A DNA stretch of 64,000 nt from Amphiura filiformis (GCF_039555335.1 NC_092628.1:100893893-100957892), one strand, 5' to 3'; positions 34,208 to 46,760 are shown, counted from the first letter of the stretch. Translations and numbers: made by a program. Notes: a model not told the origin generated them from the sequence alone.

Positions 34208-35552
34208 TGACATAAATTCTGAAAAATATTGTAAGGATTACTTGAGGTTTTGACTTTTAAAACCTACATTTTGTTCACAATGTGTGCTTAGGTCGTTTTC
34301 AACAGATTTACCACATTCGCCTTGTTATAAATATATTGTTGGCGTAATGAAACACATGTTTATAGGAGGAAGTGTTAGCTTTCGCTCGATATAAAAAAAA
34401 TTCTGATTGGATGACGGGAACACTTCAGGTTTTGACAAAAACCAATCACAGATGCCGGTTTTCTACTAGTTACCATCTAGAAGCTCACACAGCTCTTATG
34501 ATGCTATGCACTCAACCGTGTAGTGTAATCAAAGACTTTGTAGAGACAATTCACTGCTTGCTTGGAAGCTCTTGGACGAAATTGTGTGCTCATAAACGAG
34601 ATGGAAATTGTGCATAGATGGTTTATAAGAGAATCGTTTTGTAGCCAAACCTTTCCATATGATTCCAAAGTCAACCGTTACTATATCAAGAAGCATTAGT
34701 TTCAACTCTGTTTGCTAAGATGGGCCAGCCTTAAAGCCATTATAACATTTGCTGAGGAGAACGCCCTCAATATTTTTCAAAATTCTGGGTTTTATTTCAT
34801 GATTATATTGTATTCTATTAAACTAACACACCATGCAAAAATCAAGACTATAGGTGCTGTAGTTTTGTCAAAATCCGTGATTTTGAATAAAACGAAGGAA
34901 CCATCGTTTTATTATTACGATGGAAATATTAGTCGAACGAACGCTTACACGAGTACGTACAAGGCATGCGGGACGGATATACACATCAAAGGATAGTACC
35001 GTAACACAACCGACGGAGTGATACACATTGGCGACATTGGCGCTGGTAGTAAATTTCAGTTTTCTTTGCTTACCTGAGTTGTTCGGCTCAAACTTAAAAG
35101 GGGACATATCTGATAATAAAAGCTAACATTTTATGGCAAAGAAATACTAATCTTTTTTTTGTATGGAAATGTTATAATATGGCTTTAAAGTCCTTCGGGT
35201 TTATTTGGCCTCTCCTTCACATGTTTTATTTTCACCCCTTCATATTATTTCGTTTTCAAAATCTACTGAGTTACTGAGTATTTCCAAACATTTTGTACAA
35301 ATTATGTATCATTATTTGAATTGCTATTTAATCATAATTTGTCTGTGTAAATATTTCACTTAAATTTGTTCTAATAGGCCTATATATGCTATATATGATT
35401 TCGGAAATTGTGATTGTGAGTTCCTATGTAATGATATAATTTTGTATTGTGCTTCAGATACATTTCACTATGTACCTTCTTAATTAAATTTGTTTTGTTT
35501 TTAATGTTTATACATATATTATATGTTTTTGACAATATTGTAATTATCATAT
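34208..35552. other. no gene recognised
   Basis: AT-rich sequence with short frames; a small hairpin occurs near 34892-34922. Nothing is supportable as a gene. Confidence 0.4.
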
Positions 35553-36749
35553 CGTTATGAATTCGGCAGAGTGACGAATCGAGAATTTTGAGCAAATTGA
35601 GTTACTGTATGCTTGTGATTATGTTTCAGGCGATCTTTCATTTCCACCAAAAATTAATTATAAATCTTACTTCCCAACGTAGATATTGAAATTGTGATTG
35701 GGACGAATCGCGCCTAAGTGCGATTAATGAATTTGACCAAAAGACGAATCATATACTTAGCTGTACAAATCAGGTTGACCTATTCGTTATGAATACGGCA
35801 GAGTGACGAATCCGTAAAATCGCTGTTCTGAGTAAACGGCGTTTGAAAATATTGGTAGCATTCCATCGGCCCTTCTAAAATATGAGATCATTCGTGAGCA
35901 CTCATTTGAAATGTATATTATAGAGGTGAATGTGCACTAATTATTTGCAATACTTGCATATTCTGAAACAATCGATATATCCCTCAAAACAGGTATTTAC
36001 AGCTATTCGGCTTTATGCTAAATCCAAAAAGTGTCAACCGCTGCGCAAAGAGTTACATACGGGGACGAATCCGCATTCAACTACGTGTAAACTATAGCAC
36101 TCATCCTTGATTTAGGGATTTTATGTAAAAATTACTGGTTGTTCTAAGGCTATAAATTCTAAACTTGGTATATAAGTTATAATTAGTCATCCCCGTAATA
36201 TTTAAGTGAAAACTCCGGTTGAAATCAAGGATTTAAGAGTAGATATAACAATATTGGCCTGTATTTTGTGTATACTTTTCTGTGATTTCCCAATTTTGCG
36301 ACGGCGCTCTGACATAATTACGCCATAGCGATATCGTGTGGGGAATGTTTGTACTTATTTTGGCATCACTGGATAGATGATACCTATAGCTACCTATTGG
36401 TATCAAAAATAACAGTATATGACATATAATATAGAAAATTCGGAGTTTACAGCTACACTATACAATACGTTATGAATTCGGCAGAGTGACGAATCGAGAA
36501 TGTTGAGCAAATTAAGTTACTGTATGCTTGTGATTATGTTTCAGGCGATCTTTCATTTCCACCAAAAATTTATTATAAATCTTACTTCCCAACGTAGATA
36601 TTGAAATTGTGATTGGGACGAATCGCGCCTAAGTGCGATTAATGAATTTGACCAAAAGACGAATCATATACTTAGCTGTACAAATCAGGTTGATCTATTT
36701 ACTCAGAACAGCGATTTTGCGGATTCGTCACTCTGCCGTATTCATAACG
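35553..36749. mobile_element. cluster of three CGTTATGAATTCGG element pieces
   Basis: CGTTATGAAT(T/A)CGGCAGAGTG termini occur at 35553, 35785 and 36469, and in inverse ending at 36749. 35785-36468 matches the element at 4212-4860. 36469-36749 is a short complete copy with ~28-bp inverted ends. 35553-35784 repeats the 36469 end region (gattatgtttcaggcgatct, cttcccaacgtagatattg). The order suggests nested insertion or recombination between copies. Confidence 0.65.
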
Positions 36750-38578
36750 ATTTATTATGTGGAAATCATGTGTGAATAAATGGATTGAATGAATTAATGA
36801 AGTCAGTGACTTCCTTGACTCGTTTCCTACATGTATAAGATCAATGTATTATCCTGCAAAAATAAACTGTACTATTTAAGCAAGATTATCATAACTGGCA
36901 AATTACATTACAAAACTAAACTGAAATTTAGACCGAAAGAGAGCTCATCGTTCAATCACACTATTGCCCACATGATATGCTTCTGTGTTTTTCGACGAAT
37001 CTCTGACAGGTTAAAAATCTTATTTTAAAAGATTTAAAAATCTTCACACTGTTTTTGACAGTTGTGATAAGAAGATGGAACTACATTTTCATTTTTGTTA
37101 GAATTCTTATATATACGTTCTGTATGCATGATCAGTACCACGGCAACACAAATCTTATACAAGAAAATTCAGTGAACAAGTACAGGTGATGAACCTATTT
37201 TTAGAATAAAAAATAATGGAGTCCAACTGCATATAAGAAGCTAAAAACGTGAAATCTTTCTTTGAATCAATTGATTAGCCGTTAGCTGTTCTTTTTTAGT
37301 ATTGGAGATTAAATTAGCTTTGTACGTAATGCATATTTCAAAGGGTATCGGTGATGTTGGTGGTTTTTGTTTTACATTTTTACCACAAATTAATTCACGG
37401 TGAACTCTTCCCTTTTGAATGTGTATAATAAAACAATAATCTATTTTACTACAAGATGCCTTTCCGCGGCTTTATTTAGTTTTAAACCGCCTTGTGTCTT
37501 ACAATGTTGTATCAGGTTTTTTACTTAACTTATTTTGTTCTAACAGTCTGACACTTATGGCAGTGGTTTGACTATTGTGGAGGTCGAGAAACAAGATATT
37601 TATTTTGAACTTGTCTTTACATCACCAGCAGCTATTTACATTTTGCTACATGGCGTCTTATTTAAAGAACATGTCAGGATATCCGTCAAAAAAAAACCAG
37701 AGGCCTATTACTTTTTTATTTTATTCCTATAGTTACAATGAAAATAAACCGATGCATGTCGATGGTGTATGATTCTCAAACAGTTGAAAACATCAAATTA
37801 TTTTCGGTCCATTAAAAACCCTTTCGGTGAATTATTATGATAATCGTAACTTAGTGTATTGAACTTTCAGTGAGTGTATTGAAAACAAAAAACTGACAAC
37901 AAATCGAATTTTCTTGTATTGGCAACGTCCAAGAGGATAATGAGCATGCGCAGATCGTAAAAACGTGTCATTTCAGCTAATGAATGGAAACGTTGTGGTA
38001 TCTCATCGTATCTCATCGTTCAGGTGATGTGCTTAGCCTGAGTTGCTCGACCTATCTCGAACAAAATCGCCATGCGTAGCTTTTGAAGAACTAGTGGATT
38101 CGCCCTACTAACACGGCAATTTTTGACACAAATATATGATGACGCTGTGCGGGTTTGTGTTTTTTTCTGATTTTTTGGGCCTAACCGGTACGTGACGTTG
38201 ACTCCGTTTTACACAACTGATGCGCAGTTTTGTTTTGTTTTAATTTTAACCTATCTTTACTTTCGGTCACCCAACTTTGAACACTATTTTTTGTGGGACC
38301 TGAGCGCACGTCAGACATGCGAAATTGTCCTTCTCATATCTACTAATTTAGATTTTTTTTTAATTCGCGATATAATACAAATGTTATGGCAAATTATTAA
38401 CAATTTACATGTTGACATTTAAAAGTCGATGTTTCACTTGCACTTTTATGGTCAAAATGCGCAGAAATAAATTCTGCTTCCAACGCATTTTACAGATTTG
38501 TAATACAATAGCCCGGTTTTGAATAATGGTCATTATTTAAGGGGGTGGTTACTTTTTTGAGATGTTTATTATCTGTTG
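36629..38578. repeat. 1.95-kb segmental duplication, copy 1
   Basis: Nearly identical to 39284-41228. Visible differences are single bases and homopolymer length changes. It starts inside the short CGTTATGAAT element, and ends in a half copy of the MITE seen at 24012-24491 (38451-38569). The repeated open frame near 36831 has no recognisable family. Confidence 0.9.
37547..37732 (+). other. exon-like open segment, copy 1
   Basis: After a good acceptor (tattttgttctaacAG) a frame reads SDTYGSGLTIVEVEKQDIYF and continues FELVFTSPAAIYILLHGVLF, then KEHVRIS, an A9 run, and PEAYYFFILFL before TAG. It looks more protein-like than its surroundings, but I recognise no family and see no partner exon or signal. 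The sister segment at 40200 differs in frame after the A-run. Confidence 0.3.
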
Positions 38579-39283
38579 GTACTATTTCTATTCAATTCGT
38601 CATGGATGCACTTAAAACGTGATTAAAGACACGTCTTTTTAATGCGCTTATTGATTTTATTCTGCAGATGTTTACACTTCCTCCAACTTAAGAAGTGTTT
38701 TTGTTGAACTTTCTACTCACTTCATTTACTAATCCATTTGTTTTTTACACTCGTACAATTTTATAAATGTCAATATATAGTTACACTCTATATTGATTTT
38801 ATTAGGATTGTACTTAGTGAAAAAAGAGTCCTTATCATTGAATGCGCTTATTGATTTTATTCTGCAGATCTTATCACTTCCTCCAACTTAAGAAGTGTTT
38901 TTGTTGAACTTTCTACTCACTTCATTTACTAATCCATTTGTTTTTTACACTCGTACAATCCTATAAATGTCAATATATAGACGAATCCAAGTAGCCAAGT
39001 CATGGTCAGGATTTGGTCGGACATCTTTGGGTAGCCGCTAGCACAAACCTGGTGTTTTGAGCGTCCGATTGTGCAAATAAAAGCCGCCTAACACCTAGAG
39101 AAAATGCAAGGACGAGGAGGGTTAATAGAATAATAGCTAATAATATATATAATGGAGATAATTCCGCAGGTAATCCCGTCGCATCTATTCATATACATAG
39201 TCCTTTTGTTCGCAAGTACATCAATGCATAGATACCGCGTACAGTTAATCCGATTATTATGTCACTTCAACAACGAATAAGTG
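38579..39283. repeat. LINE-like 3' segment duplicated in tandem, with truncated MITE
   Basis: 38579-38840 and 38841-38979 share ~140 bp (gcgcttattgattttattct, aacttaagaagtgtttttgt). The first part keeps an uninterrupted site gtcaatatatagttacac (38769-38786). The second part carries a truncated copy of the TATA-duplicating MITE (38980-39280) cut at the border of the 1.95-kb duplication. A paralogue spans 42587-43370. Confidence 0.75.
38980..39280. mobile_element. TATA-duplicating MITE, truncated copy
   Basis: Starts with GACGAATCCAAGTAGCCAAG after TATA and runs nearly identically to 42788-43087, then stops abruptly at caacgaata, where the duplicated 1.95-kb block begins (39284). Confidence 0.8.
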
Positions 39284-41228
39284 CTAAGTGCGATTAATGA
39301 ATTTGACCAAAAGACGAATCATATACTTAGCTGTACAAATCAGGTTGATCTATTTACTCAGAACAGCGATTTTGCGGATTCGTCACTCTGCCGTATTCAT
39401 AACGATTTATTATGTGGAAATCATGTGTGAATAAATGAATTGAATGAATTAATGAAGTCAGTGACTTCCTTGACTCGTTTCCTACATGTATAAGATCAAT
39501 GTATTATCCTGCAAAAATAAACTGTACTATTTAAGCAAGATTATCATAACTGGCAAATTACATTACAAAACTAAACTGAAATTTAGACCGAAAGAGAGCT
39601 CATCGTTCAATCACACTATTGCCCACATGATATGCTTCTGTGTTTTTCGACGAATCTCTGACAGGTTAAAAATCTTATTTTAAAAGATTTAAAAATCTTC
39701 ACACTGTTTTTGACAGTTGTGATAAGAAGATGGAACTACATTTTCATTTTGTTAGAATTCTTATATATACGTTCTGTATGCATGATCAGTACCACGGCAA
39801 CACAAATCTTATACAAGAAAATTCAGTGAACAAGTACAGCTGATGAACCTATTTTTAGAATAAAAAATGATGGAGTCCAACTGCATATAAGAAGCTAAAA
39901 ACGTGAAATCTTTCTTTGAATCAATTGATTAGCCGTTAGCTGTTCTTTTTTAGTAGTGGAGATTAAATTAGCTTTGTACGTAATGCATATTTCAAAGGGT
40001 ATCGGTGATGTTGGTGGTTTTGTTTTACATTTTACCACAAATTAATTCACGGTGAACTCTTCCCTTTTGAATGTGTATAATAAAACAATAATCTATTTTA
40101 CTACAAGATGCCTTTCCGCGGCTTTATTTAGTTTTAAACCGCCTTGTGTCTTACAATGTTGTATCAGGTTTTTTTACTTAACTTATTTTGTTCTAACAGT
40201 CTGACACTTATGGCAGTGATTTGACTATTGTGGAGGTCGAGAAACAAGATATTTATTTTGAACTTGTCTTTACATCACCAGCAGCTATTTACATTTTGCT
40301 ACATGGCGTCTTATTTAAAGAACATGTCAGGATATCCGTCAAAAAAAACCAGAGGCCTATTACTTTTTATTTTATTCCTATAGTTACAATGAAAATAAAC
40401 CGATGCATGTCGATGGTGTATTATTCTCAAACAGTTGAAAACATCAAATTATTTTCGGTCAATTAAAAACCCTTTCGGTGAATTATTATGATAATCGTAA
40501 CTTAGTGTATTGAACTTTCAGTGAGTGTATTGAAAACAAAAAACTGACAACAAATCGAATTTTCTTGTATTGGCAACGTCCAAGAGGATAATGAGCATGC
40601 GCAGATCGTAAAAACGTGTCATTTCAGCTAATGAATGGAAACGTTGTGGTATCTCATCGTATCTCATCGTTCAGGTGATGTGCTTAGCCTGAGTTGCTCG
40701 ACCTATCTCGAACAAAATCGCCATGCGTAGCTTTTGAAGAACTAGTGGATTCGCCCTACTAACACGGCAATTTTTGACACAAATATATGATGACGCTGTG
40801 CGGGTTTGTGTTTTTTTCTGATTTTTTGGGCCTAACCGGTACGTGACGTTGACTCCGTTTTACACAACTGATGCGCAGTTTTGTTTTGTTTTAATTTTAA
40901 CCTATCTTTACTTTCGGTCACCCAACTTTGAACACTATTTTTGTGGGACCTGAGCGCACGTCAGACATGCGAAATTGTCCTTCTCATATCTACTAATTTA
41001 GATTTTTTTTTAATTCGCGATATAATACAAATGTTATGGCAAATTATTAACAATTTACATGTTGACATTTAAAAGTCGATGTTTCACTTGCACTTTTATG
41101 GTCAAAATGCGCAGAAATAAATTCTGCTTCCAACGCATTTTACAGATTTGTAATACAATAGCCCGGTTTTGAATAATGGTCATTATTTAAGGGGGTGGTT
41201 ACTTTTTTGAGATGTTTATTATCTGTTG
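39284..41228. repeat. 1.95-kb segmental duplication, copy 2
   Basis: Copy of 36629-38578, offset 2655 bp at its start and 2650 bp at its end, so net indels are only ~5 bp. Its left end is fused to the truncated MITE 38980-39280; its right end passes into unrelated sequence at 41229. Confidence 0.9.
40200..40466 (+). other. exon-like open segment, copy 2
   Basis: Same acceptor and first ~47 codons as 37547 (SDTYGSDLTIVEVEKQDIYF onward). The A-run is one base shorter, so it continues as NQRPITFYFIPIVTMKI and stays open to 40466. One copy or both must have lost the original frame. No donor site is convincing. Confidence 0.3.
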
Positions 41229-41317
41229 ATATACGTCTAGCCCTCTTCTTTTGTTCCATTATCTATTGTATTTCTTTTGTTCAAAGTCTGGTCAACTGTT
41301 GATTATATCAAGTAATG

Positions 41318-41410
41318 TGGACAGGTCAAGATAATCTGGACAGGTCAAGATAATCTGGACAGGTCAAGATAATCTTGGTCAGGTCAAGATAATCTTGGTC
41401 AGGTCAATAA
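41318..41410. repeat. 20-bp tandem repeat, ~4.5 copies
   Basis: Unit acaggtcaagataatctgg, the later copies changed to tcaggtcaagataatcttgg. Confidence 0.85.
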
Positions 41411-42411
41411 ATTTTGAACAAGAGACGTACATGTTCATATTTAGAAACACTGGCCACATTATTTGATTTTTTGGACATTTCAACAAACTTAAAATGCACC
41501 ACATTACATTATGACGTGATCAAACAAGAGAGGGCTCTAATTTTGACTTTTACATATTTTACACGATCAGCATAAATTATTATGCAAGTTTATGCATATT
41601 AGATTTAAATGAAGATGGTAAACAATACTTGTGTGTATTGAATGACACCAAGAACACCTCTATTGAATAATGCAAATTAGTTTGTATTATGTCTCTTAAA
41701 GCCTGTATAATTTGGACGGGGATGTCAATCTACCTTTGTCCCCCCTTTCCCAACTAACGCAGATTCCGACAAAGTAGGTAACAAAACATAGCCATGAGGT
41801 CTTACAAATTAAGTTCAACCAAGGATATTTTGCACCTAAAATGCAGTACATTACAGGCCACAAGACTAGATGTAGAAAAACTAGTAACTACAACAATCCG
41901 CGGCCTAACCCCAACCAAAATAGGTCGAGGAGGGTACCCAGGAATATGCGTTGATTTTGTTCAGGACATTTGTTGTATAAGTATATTAAAGATAAATATA
42001 TATTCTATGGTGTTAAATGAGTTACCGTCATATCTAGGTAAAACACACCCACTTTTTAATTTGACCTTTGAACTATTTACATATTCATTATTAATATTAC
42101 GAATATATGTATAAAGAATTAATAAGGCTATCGAGTGAATTGAATAGAATCTCCCGTTTAACGCGTTAAATAGATTGAAATCAATGCTGTATTGATTTGA
42201 TAAAATCACTTACAATAAGACTCATAGACTCGAACGCAGGACACATGAGGAGAATATTACACTGTCCCAGTGTGTTTTTATTTTGGAAAAACCCTAAACT
42301 TACACAAGATAATCATATCAGCTTTTCTTTTTGTCTTTTGGAAAATGAATAAACTATAACAACAAATTCGTTTATTTTGGCTCACCGTATATGTAAGATA
42401 AACGGTTCAAC
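41411..42411. other. no gene recognised
   Basis: The open frame at 41794-42114 has no recognisable family and an unremarkable composition; I do not call a gene. Confidence 0.4.
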
Positions 42412-42565
42412 ACAGACCATTACCATAGATAATCGGTGGCTTGTTGAGGTATGGTTCGCATGTTAGTCGCTCGGAAGGCTCGACCCTTCGGGGTCTCGCC
42501 TTCCGAGCGACTAACATGCTCACCATACCTCAACAAGACACCGATTATCTATGGTAATGGTCTGT
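42412..42565. repeat. 154-nt near-perfect hairpin
   Basis: Arms of ~70 nt (acagaccattaccatagata, atcggtg, cttgttgaggtatggt, gcatgttagtcgctcggaag) pair with only a few mismatches around a loop centred on accccttcggggt-like sequence. The stem is much better conserved than most foldbacks here. It may be a very young MITE or an inverted duplication. Confidence 0.85.
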
Positions 42566-42586
42566 TTCTCACCCTTTATCTACTAC

Positions 42587-43370
42587 GTACTATTTCTATT
42601 CAATTCGTCATGGATGCACTTAAAACGTGATTAAAGACACGTCTTTTTAATGCGCTTATTGATTTTATTCTGCAGATGTTTACACTTCCTCCAACTTAAG
42701 AAGTGTTTTTGTTGAACTTTCTACTCACTTCATTTACTAATCCATTTGTTTTTTACACTCGTACAATCCTATAAATGTCAATATATAGACGAATCCAAGT
42801 AGCCAAGTCATGGTCAGGATTTGGTCGGACATCTTTGGGTAGCCGCTAGCACAAACCTGGTGTTTTGAGCGTCCGATTGTGCAAATAAAAGCCGCCTAAC
42901 ACCTAGAGAAGATGCAAGGACGAGGAGGGTTAATAGAATAATAGCTAATAATATATATAATGGAGATAATTCCGCAGGTAATCCCGTCGCATCTATTCAT
43001 ATACATAGTCCTTTTGTTCGCAAGTACATCAATGCATAGATACCGCGTACAGTTAATCCGATTATTATGTCACTTCAACAACGAATAGACCATGCTGTGT
43101 GTTTTGTCGAAGGGAACTGTATTGTGTTATTCTTTTGTCTACCTGTGTTTTCGCGGAAGGTGTAAAACGGGTGATGGAATGCAGTTTAAAATTTCCGCCA
43201 AGGCCGAATCATTTCACATTTTGAGTGCATTGTAGCCAACGGCTACCCAACTAAAGGCTGCTAGTCAGGTGTAGGAATGCGTGTATTTGGATTCGTCTAT
43301 AGTTACACTCTATATTGATTTTATTAGGATTGTACAAGTGAAAAAAGAGTTAAAACATTCCCGTATTCAC
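42587..43370. repeat. third copy of the LINE-like 3' segment, MITE-filled
   Basis: Repeats 38579-38840 from gtactatttctattcaattc to aaaaaagag, but is split at TATA by the 510-bp MITE 42788-43297. It supplies the filled site for the empty site at 38769-38786. Confidence 0.85.
42788..43297. mobile_element. TATA-duplicating MITE, complete 510-bp copy
   Basis: Inverted ends GACGAATCCAA and TTGGATTCGTC, flanked by TATA (42784-42787 and 43298-43301). The empty paralogue at 38769-38786 has a single TATA, so the 4-bp duplication is direct evidence and not a guess. The interior has no open frame. A 300-bp relative is at 53743-54042. Confidence 0.85.
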
Positions 43371-43489
43371 CAGTGTCACTTGAATCTGATTATTTAAAAA
43401 AGCATTAGTTTCAACTCTAAGGCGTTGACATTGTCATTAGAAACATTAGTGCATGTCCTTCTGGCTAAATTGATATGTAAAAAGTGGCA

Positions 43490-43850
43490 TGACCTGTGGT
43501 GTACATGTGTAAATGATGACTTGATCTGAGGTCCAGGTATTGGTGTAATGGTGACTTGATCTGAGGTCCAGGTATTGGTGTATATGTGTAAAGGGTGAAA
43601 TGATCTGAGGTCCAGGTATTGGTGTATATGTGTAAAGAGTGACTTAATCTGAGGTTCAGGTATTGGTGTATATGTGTAAAGGGTGACTTGATCTGAGGTC
43701 CAGGTATTGGTGTATATGTGTAAAGGGTGACTTGATCTGAGGCCCAGGTATTGGTGTATATGTGTAAAGAGTGACTTGATCTGAGGCCCAGGTATTGGTG
43801 TATATGTGTAAAGGGTGACTTGATCTGAGGTCCAGGTATTGGCATACTGC
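43490..43850. repeat. 44-bp minisatellite, array 1 (~8 copies)
   Basis: Unit tgatctgaggtccaggtatt + ggtgtatatgtgtaaagggt + gact. Since 44 is not a multiple of 3, the three frames of one strand each run through with a 44-residue period, which explains the long minus-strand open frames. I do not call a protein. Confidence 0.95.
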
Positions 43851-43946
43851 AGTTACTGTCCGTTTTCCTATACACAATACACAGTGCTCTTTCCCATTGA
43901 CGCGTGACCTTTACAAATAGCCCTACGTTAACAGTATGGGGATATG

Positions 43947-44255
43947 ACTAGTTAACGTCGCTGTGTGAAAAATAACCGGCCAATATTAAAAGTACTCTTC
44001 TAAAGTTCTAGAAAATATAGTTTTTAACATGTCCTAAATTTTTAGCTAATTTAGATGTTTGGAAATATTCGTACTTTGGTGTTTTAGTTAATGTTATAGG
44101 TAATAGTACATTGCCTAGTTAACGTCGCTGTGTGAAAAATAACCGGCCAATATTAAAAGTACTCTTCTAAAATTCTAGACAATATAGTTTTGTAACATGT
44201 CCTAAATTTTTAGCTAATTTAGGTGTTTGAGAGGGTCGTACTTTTGTGTTTTAGG
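43947..44255. repeat. two direct copies of a 167-bp unit
   Basis: ctagttaacgtcgctgtgtg and the following ~110 bp at 43948 recur at 44115 with few changes, ending in tttagctaatttag(a/g)tgtttg. The pair sits between the two arrays of the 44-bp minisatellite. Confidence 0.85.
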
Positions 44256-44630
44256 AAGGACATGTAAACAACAGATAACACCAAAAATATGAAGAAATTA
44301 TTTCCAAACCGTGTTAAGTCAAAAATCATTATGTTGCTCATTTTCAAGAATGCTGGTTTACAAAAAGCACGCCATTGTCTGATTTCGTGAACAAAGCCAC
44401 ACATAACATTGTTTCCTTTCGTTTCCTTTATAATCGGTTACCCAACTGAAGCTATGAATACCAGCTTTATTGCGATATCGCACATGAAAACAGTCACTTG
44501 TGCACAACCAGAGAAGATCCGATTTAATCAGTTGAGCTGTTTCAATGAGTGTTATCTTGGTTTAATAGCTTTTAATGGGGTTAAGTCCTGCAAAGGTCGA
44601 GATGAATTCTACTGTAGACATGACTGCATC

Positions 44631-45475
44631 ATGGTGTATATGTGTAAAGGGTGACTTGATCTGAGGTCCAGGTATTGGTGTATATGTGTAAAGGGTGACT
44701 TGATCTGAGGTCCAGGTATTGGTGTATATGTCTAAAGAGTGACTTGATCTGAGGCCCAGGTATTGGTGTATATGTGTAGAGGGTGACTTGATCTGAGGTC
44801 CAGGTATTGGTGTATATGTGTAAAGGGTGAATTGATCTGAGGTCCAGGTATTGGTGTATATGTGTAAAGGGTGAATTGATCTGAGGTCCAGGTATTGGTG
44901 TATATGTAAATGGTGACTTGATCTGAGGTCCAGGTATTGGTGTATATTGTGTAAAGGGTGACTTGATCTGAGGCCCAGGTATTGGTGTATATGTGTAAAG
45001 GGTGACATGATCTGAGGCCCAGGTATTGGTGTACATGTGTAAATGGTGACTTGATCTGAGGTCCAGGTATTGGTGTATATGTGTAAAGGGTGACATGATC
45101 TGAGGCCCAGGTATTGGTGTACATGTGTAAATGGTGACTTGATCGGAGGTCCAGGTATTGGTGTATGTGTAAAGGTGAATTGATCTGAGGTCCAGGTATT
45201 GGTGTACATCAGTAAATGATGACTTAATCTGAGGTCCAGGTATTGGTGTATGTGTAAAGGGTGACTTGATCTGAGGTCCAGATATGTGTAGAGGAAGACT
45301 TAATCTGAGGTCCAGGTATTGGTGTATTATAATTATGTGTAAAGGGTGAATGGATCTGAGGTCAAGTTATTGGTGTATATGTGTAAAGGGTGACTTGATC
45401 TGAGGTCCAGGTATTTGTGTATATGTGTAAAGGGTGACTTGATCTGAGGTCCCGGTATTGCTGTAAGAGCCCCAG
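44631..45475. repeat. 44-bp minisatellite, array 2 (~19 copies)
   Basis: Same unit as 43490-43850, with variants (tccagg/cccagg, tgtatatg/tgtacatg) and several shortened units towards the right end. Minus-strand frames up to 215 codons (44562-45209) only read the repeat. Confidence 0.95.
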
Positions 45476-46535
45476 TGATATTGTTCTTGTAAAGCCCCCC
45501 CCCCCTCCTTCGTGTATATGTTTAATGATAACTTGTATGAATCAGGAACCAGGTTTAGGGTCGTTTGTAAAAGCATGGTGCGTTGTGGGGACGTGGTGAT
45601 CATCTTCTTTGTGTACACATAACGGTACATAGTATATAACAAAGAAGGAAACATTTGAAGATCTCAGGATAATGAACCGAACTTCAACATCCGGTCAAAT
45701 CAATTCATGGATTAATGAAGCACAGTGTCTTCAAGCTTCATTACAGAGAACCTTCACGACACTTGTAAGATTTATAGCGATTTGAGTATCTTTTATTATA
45801 TTATTGGGTTTATTTTCAATTTTTGGTACGCTGCAAATCCATCTTTTAATGGATAAGTCACGCTGAAATAATTTAAATCCAATAACTAATACCAATTTTG
45901 ATATTAAAAAAAATGATATAAATTTTGAATGTTGATTTTTAAGTTGTCTGATATTTCACTTTGCTTCATTAACCTATGCATTGAATTGACCTGCTGTTGC
46001 AGCTGGCACGATGCTTCACAATTCTTTATTATGTAACACATGTGTACATATTATTGTCGTAGAAGAATTTAATTTTTAAATATCACTTATCCAGTGGCAA
46101 GCAATTGGGAGTTGTAAATATAGTTGCTACTTACCCGTGGGTCCAGTTTCAAATGTGATCGTTGTTAGTCAAATCCCCAATACTTATTCAAGAATTAAAT
46201 CATAATTGGTCCTATAATGTAGACTCATCGATATATTTATATGTAGAATAATAATATCCTAAATTGAAATAATTACGGGCAAGCTGTGAACCCTAGCAAC
46301 TGTTCAAATCTGTGATATACAGTAAATTGATGTGTCCTATTTAAAGTTTTATTTATTAAATATATAAAAGCAATAACTGTGATTAGTGCGTGTAACAATA
46401 ATATTCTAAAGCTTGTATCTCAAATACACACAAAGGGGCCTAAGCTAATTATATCGCTTTCCTGCGTCAACCGACGAAAAAGAAAATACAAACTATTGCC
46501 TCTGTGGCTCAAGAGCCACGAATATCAGGTGTCGA
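45476..46535. other. no gene recognised
   Basis: C-run near 45498; otherwise AT-rich without supportable features. Confidence 0.4.
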
Positions 46536-46539
46536 CTGC

Positions 46540-46760
46540 TAACCTCATTTGACCTTTAATCTCATGTTGACTTTTTCATGTTCACCTCATACCAAGGATG
46601 CTTTGCACCAAGTTTAAGCCCAATCGGGTAAATTTTGACATGTGACCTCATTTGACCTTTGACCTTGGGTTGACTTTCTGATGCTCCCTTTGTGCCTCAT
46701 ATCAAGTTTAAGCCCATTGGGGTCCATTTTAACATTTGACCTCATTTGCCCTTGACACGC
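46540..46760. repeat. short array with TGACCTTTGACC-type boxes
   Basis: Two to three ~110-bp units with cctcatttgacctttga, gttgacttt, tgc(a/c)(t/c)ca and caagtttaagcccaat. Related in style to 22320-23130 but with a different consensus between the boxes. Confidence 0.6.

Noticed and set aside
41794..42114. 106-codon open frame
   Set aside because: No family resemblance, no promoter or splice context; length is not remarkable for this region.
44562..45209. 215-codon minus-strand open frame (and 155-, 136- and 130-codon relatives)
   Set aside because: Entirely the 44-bp minisatellite; three frames of the same strand are open because the unit is not a multiple of three.
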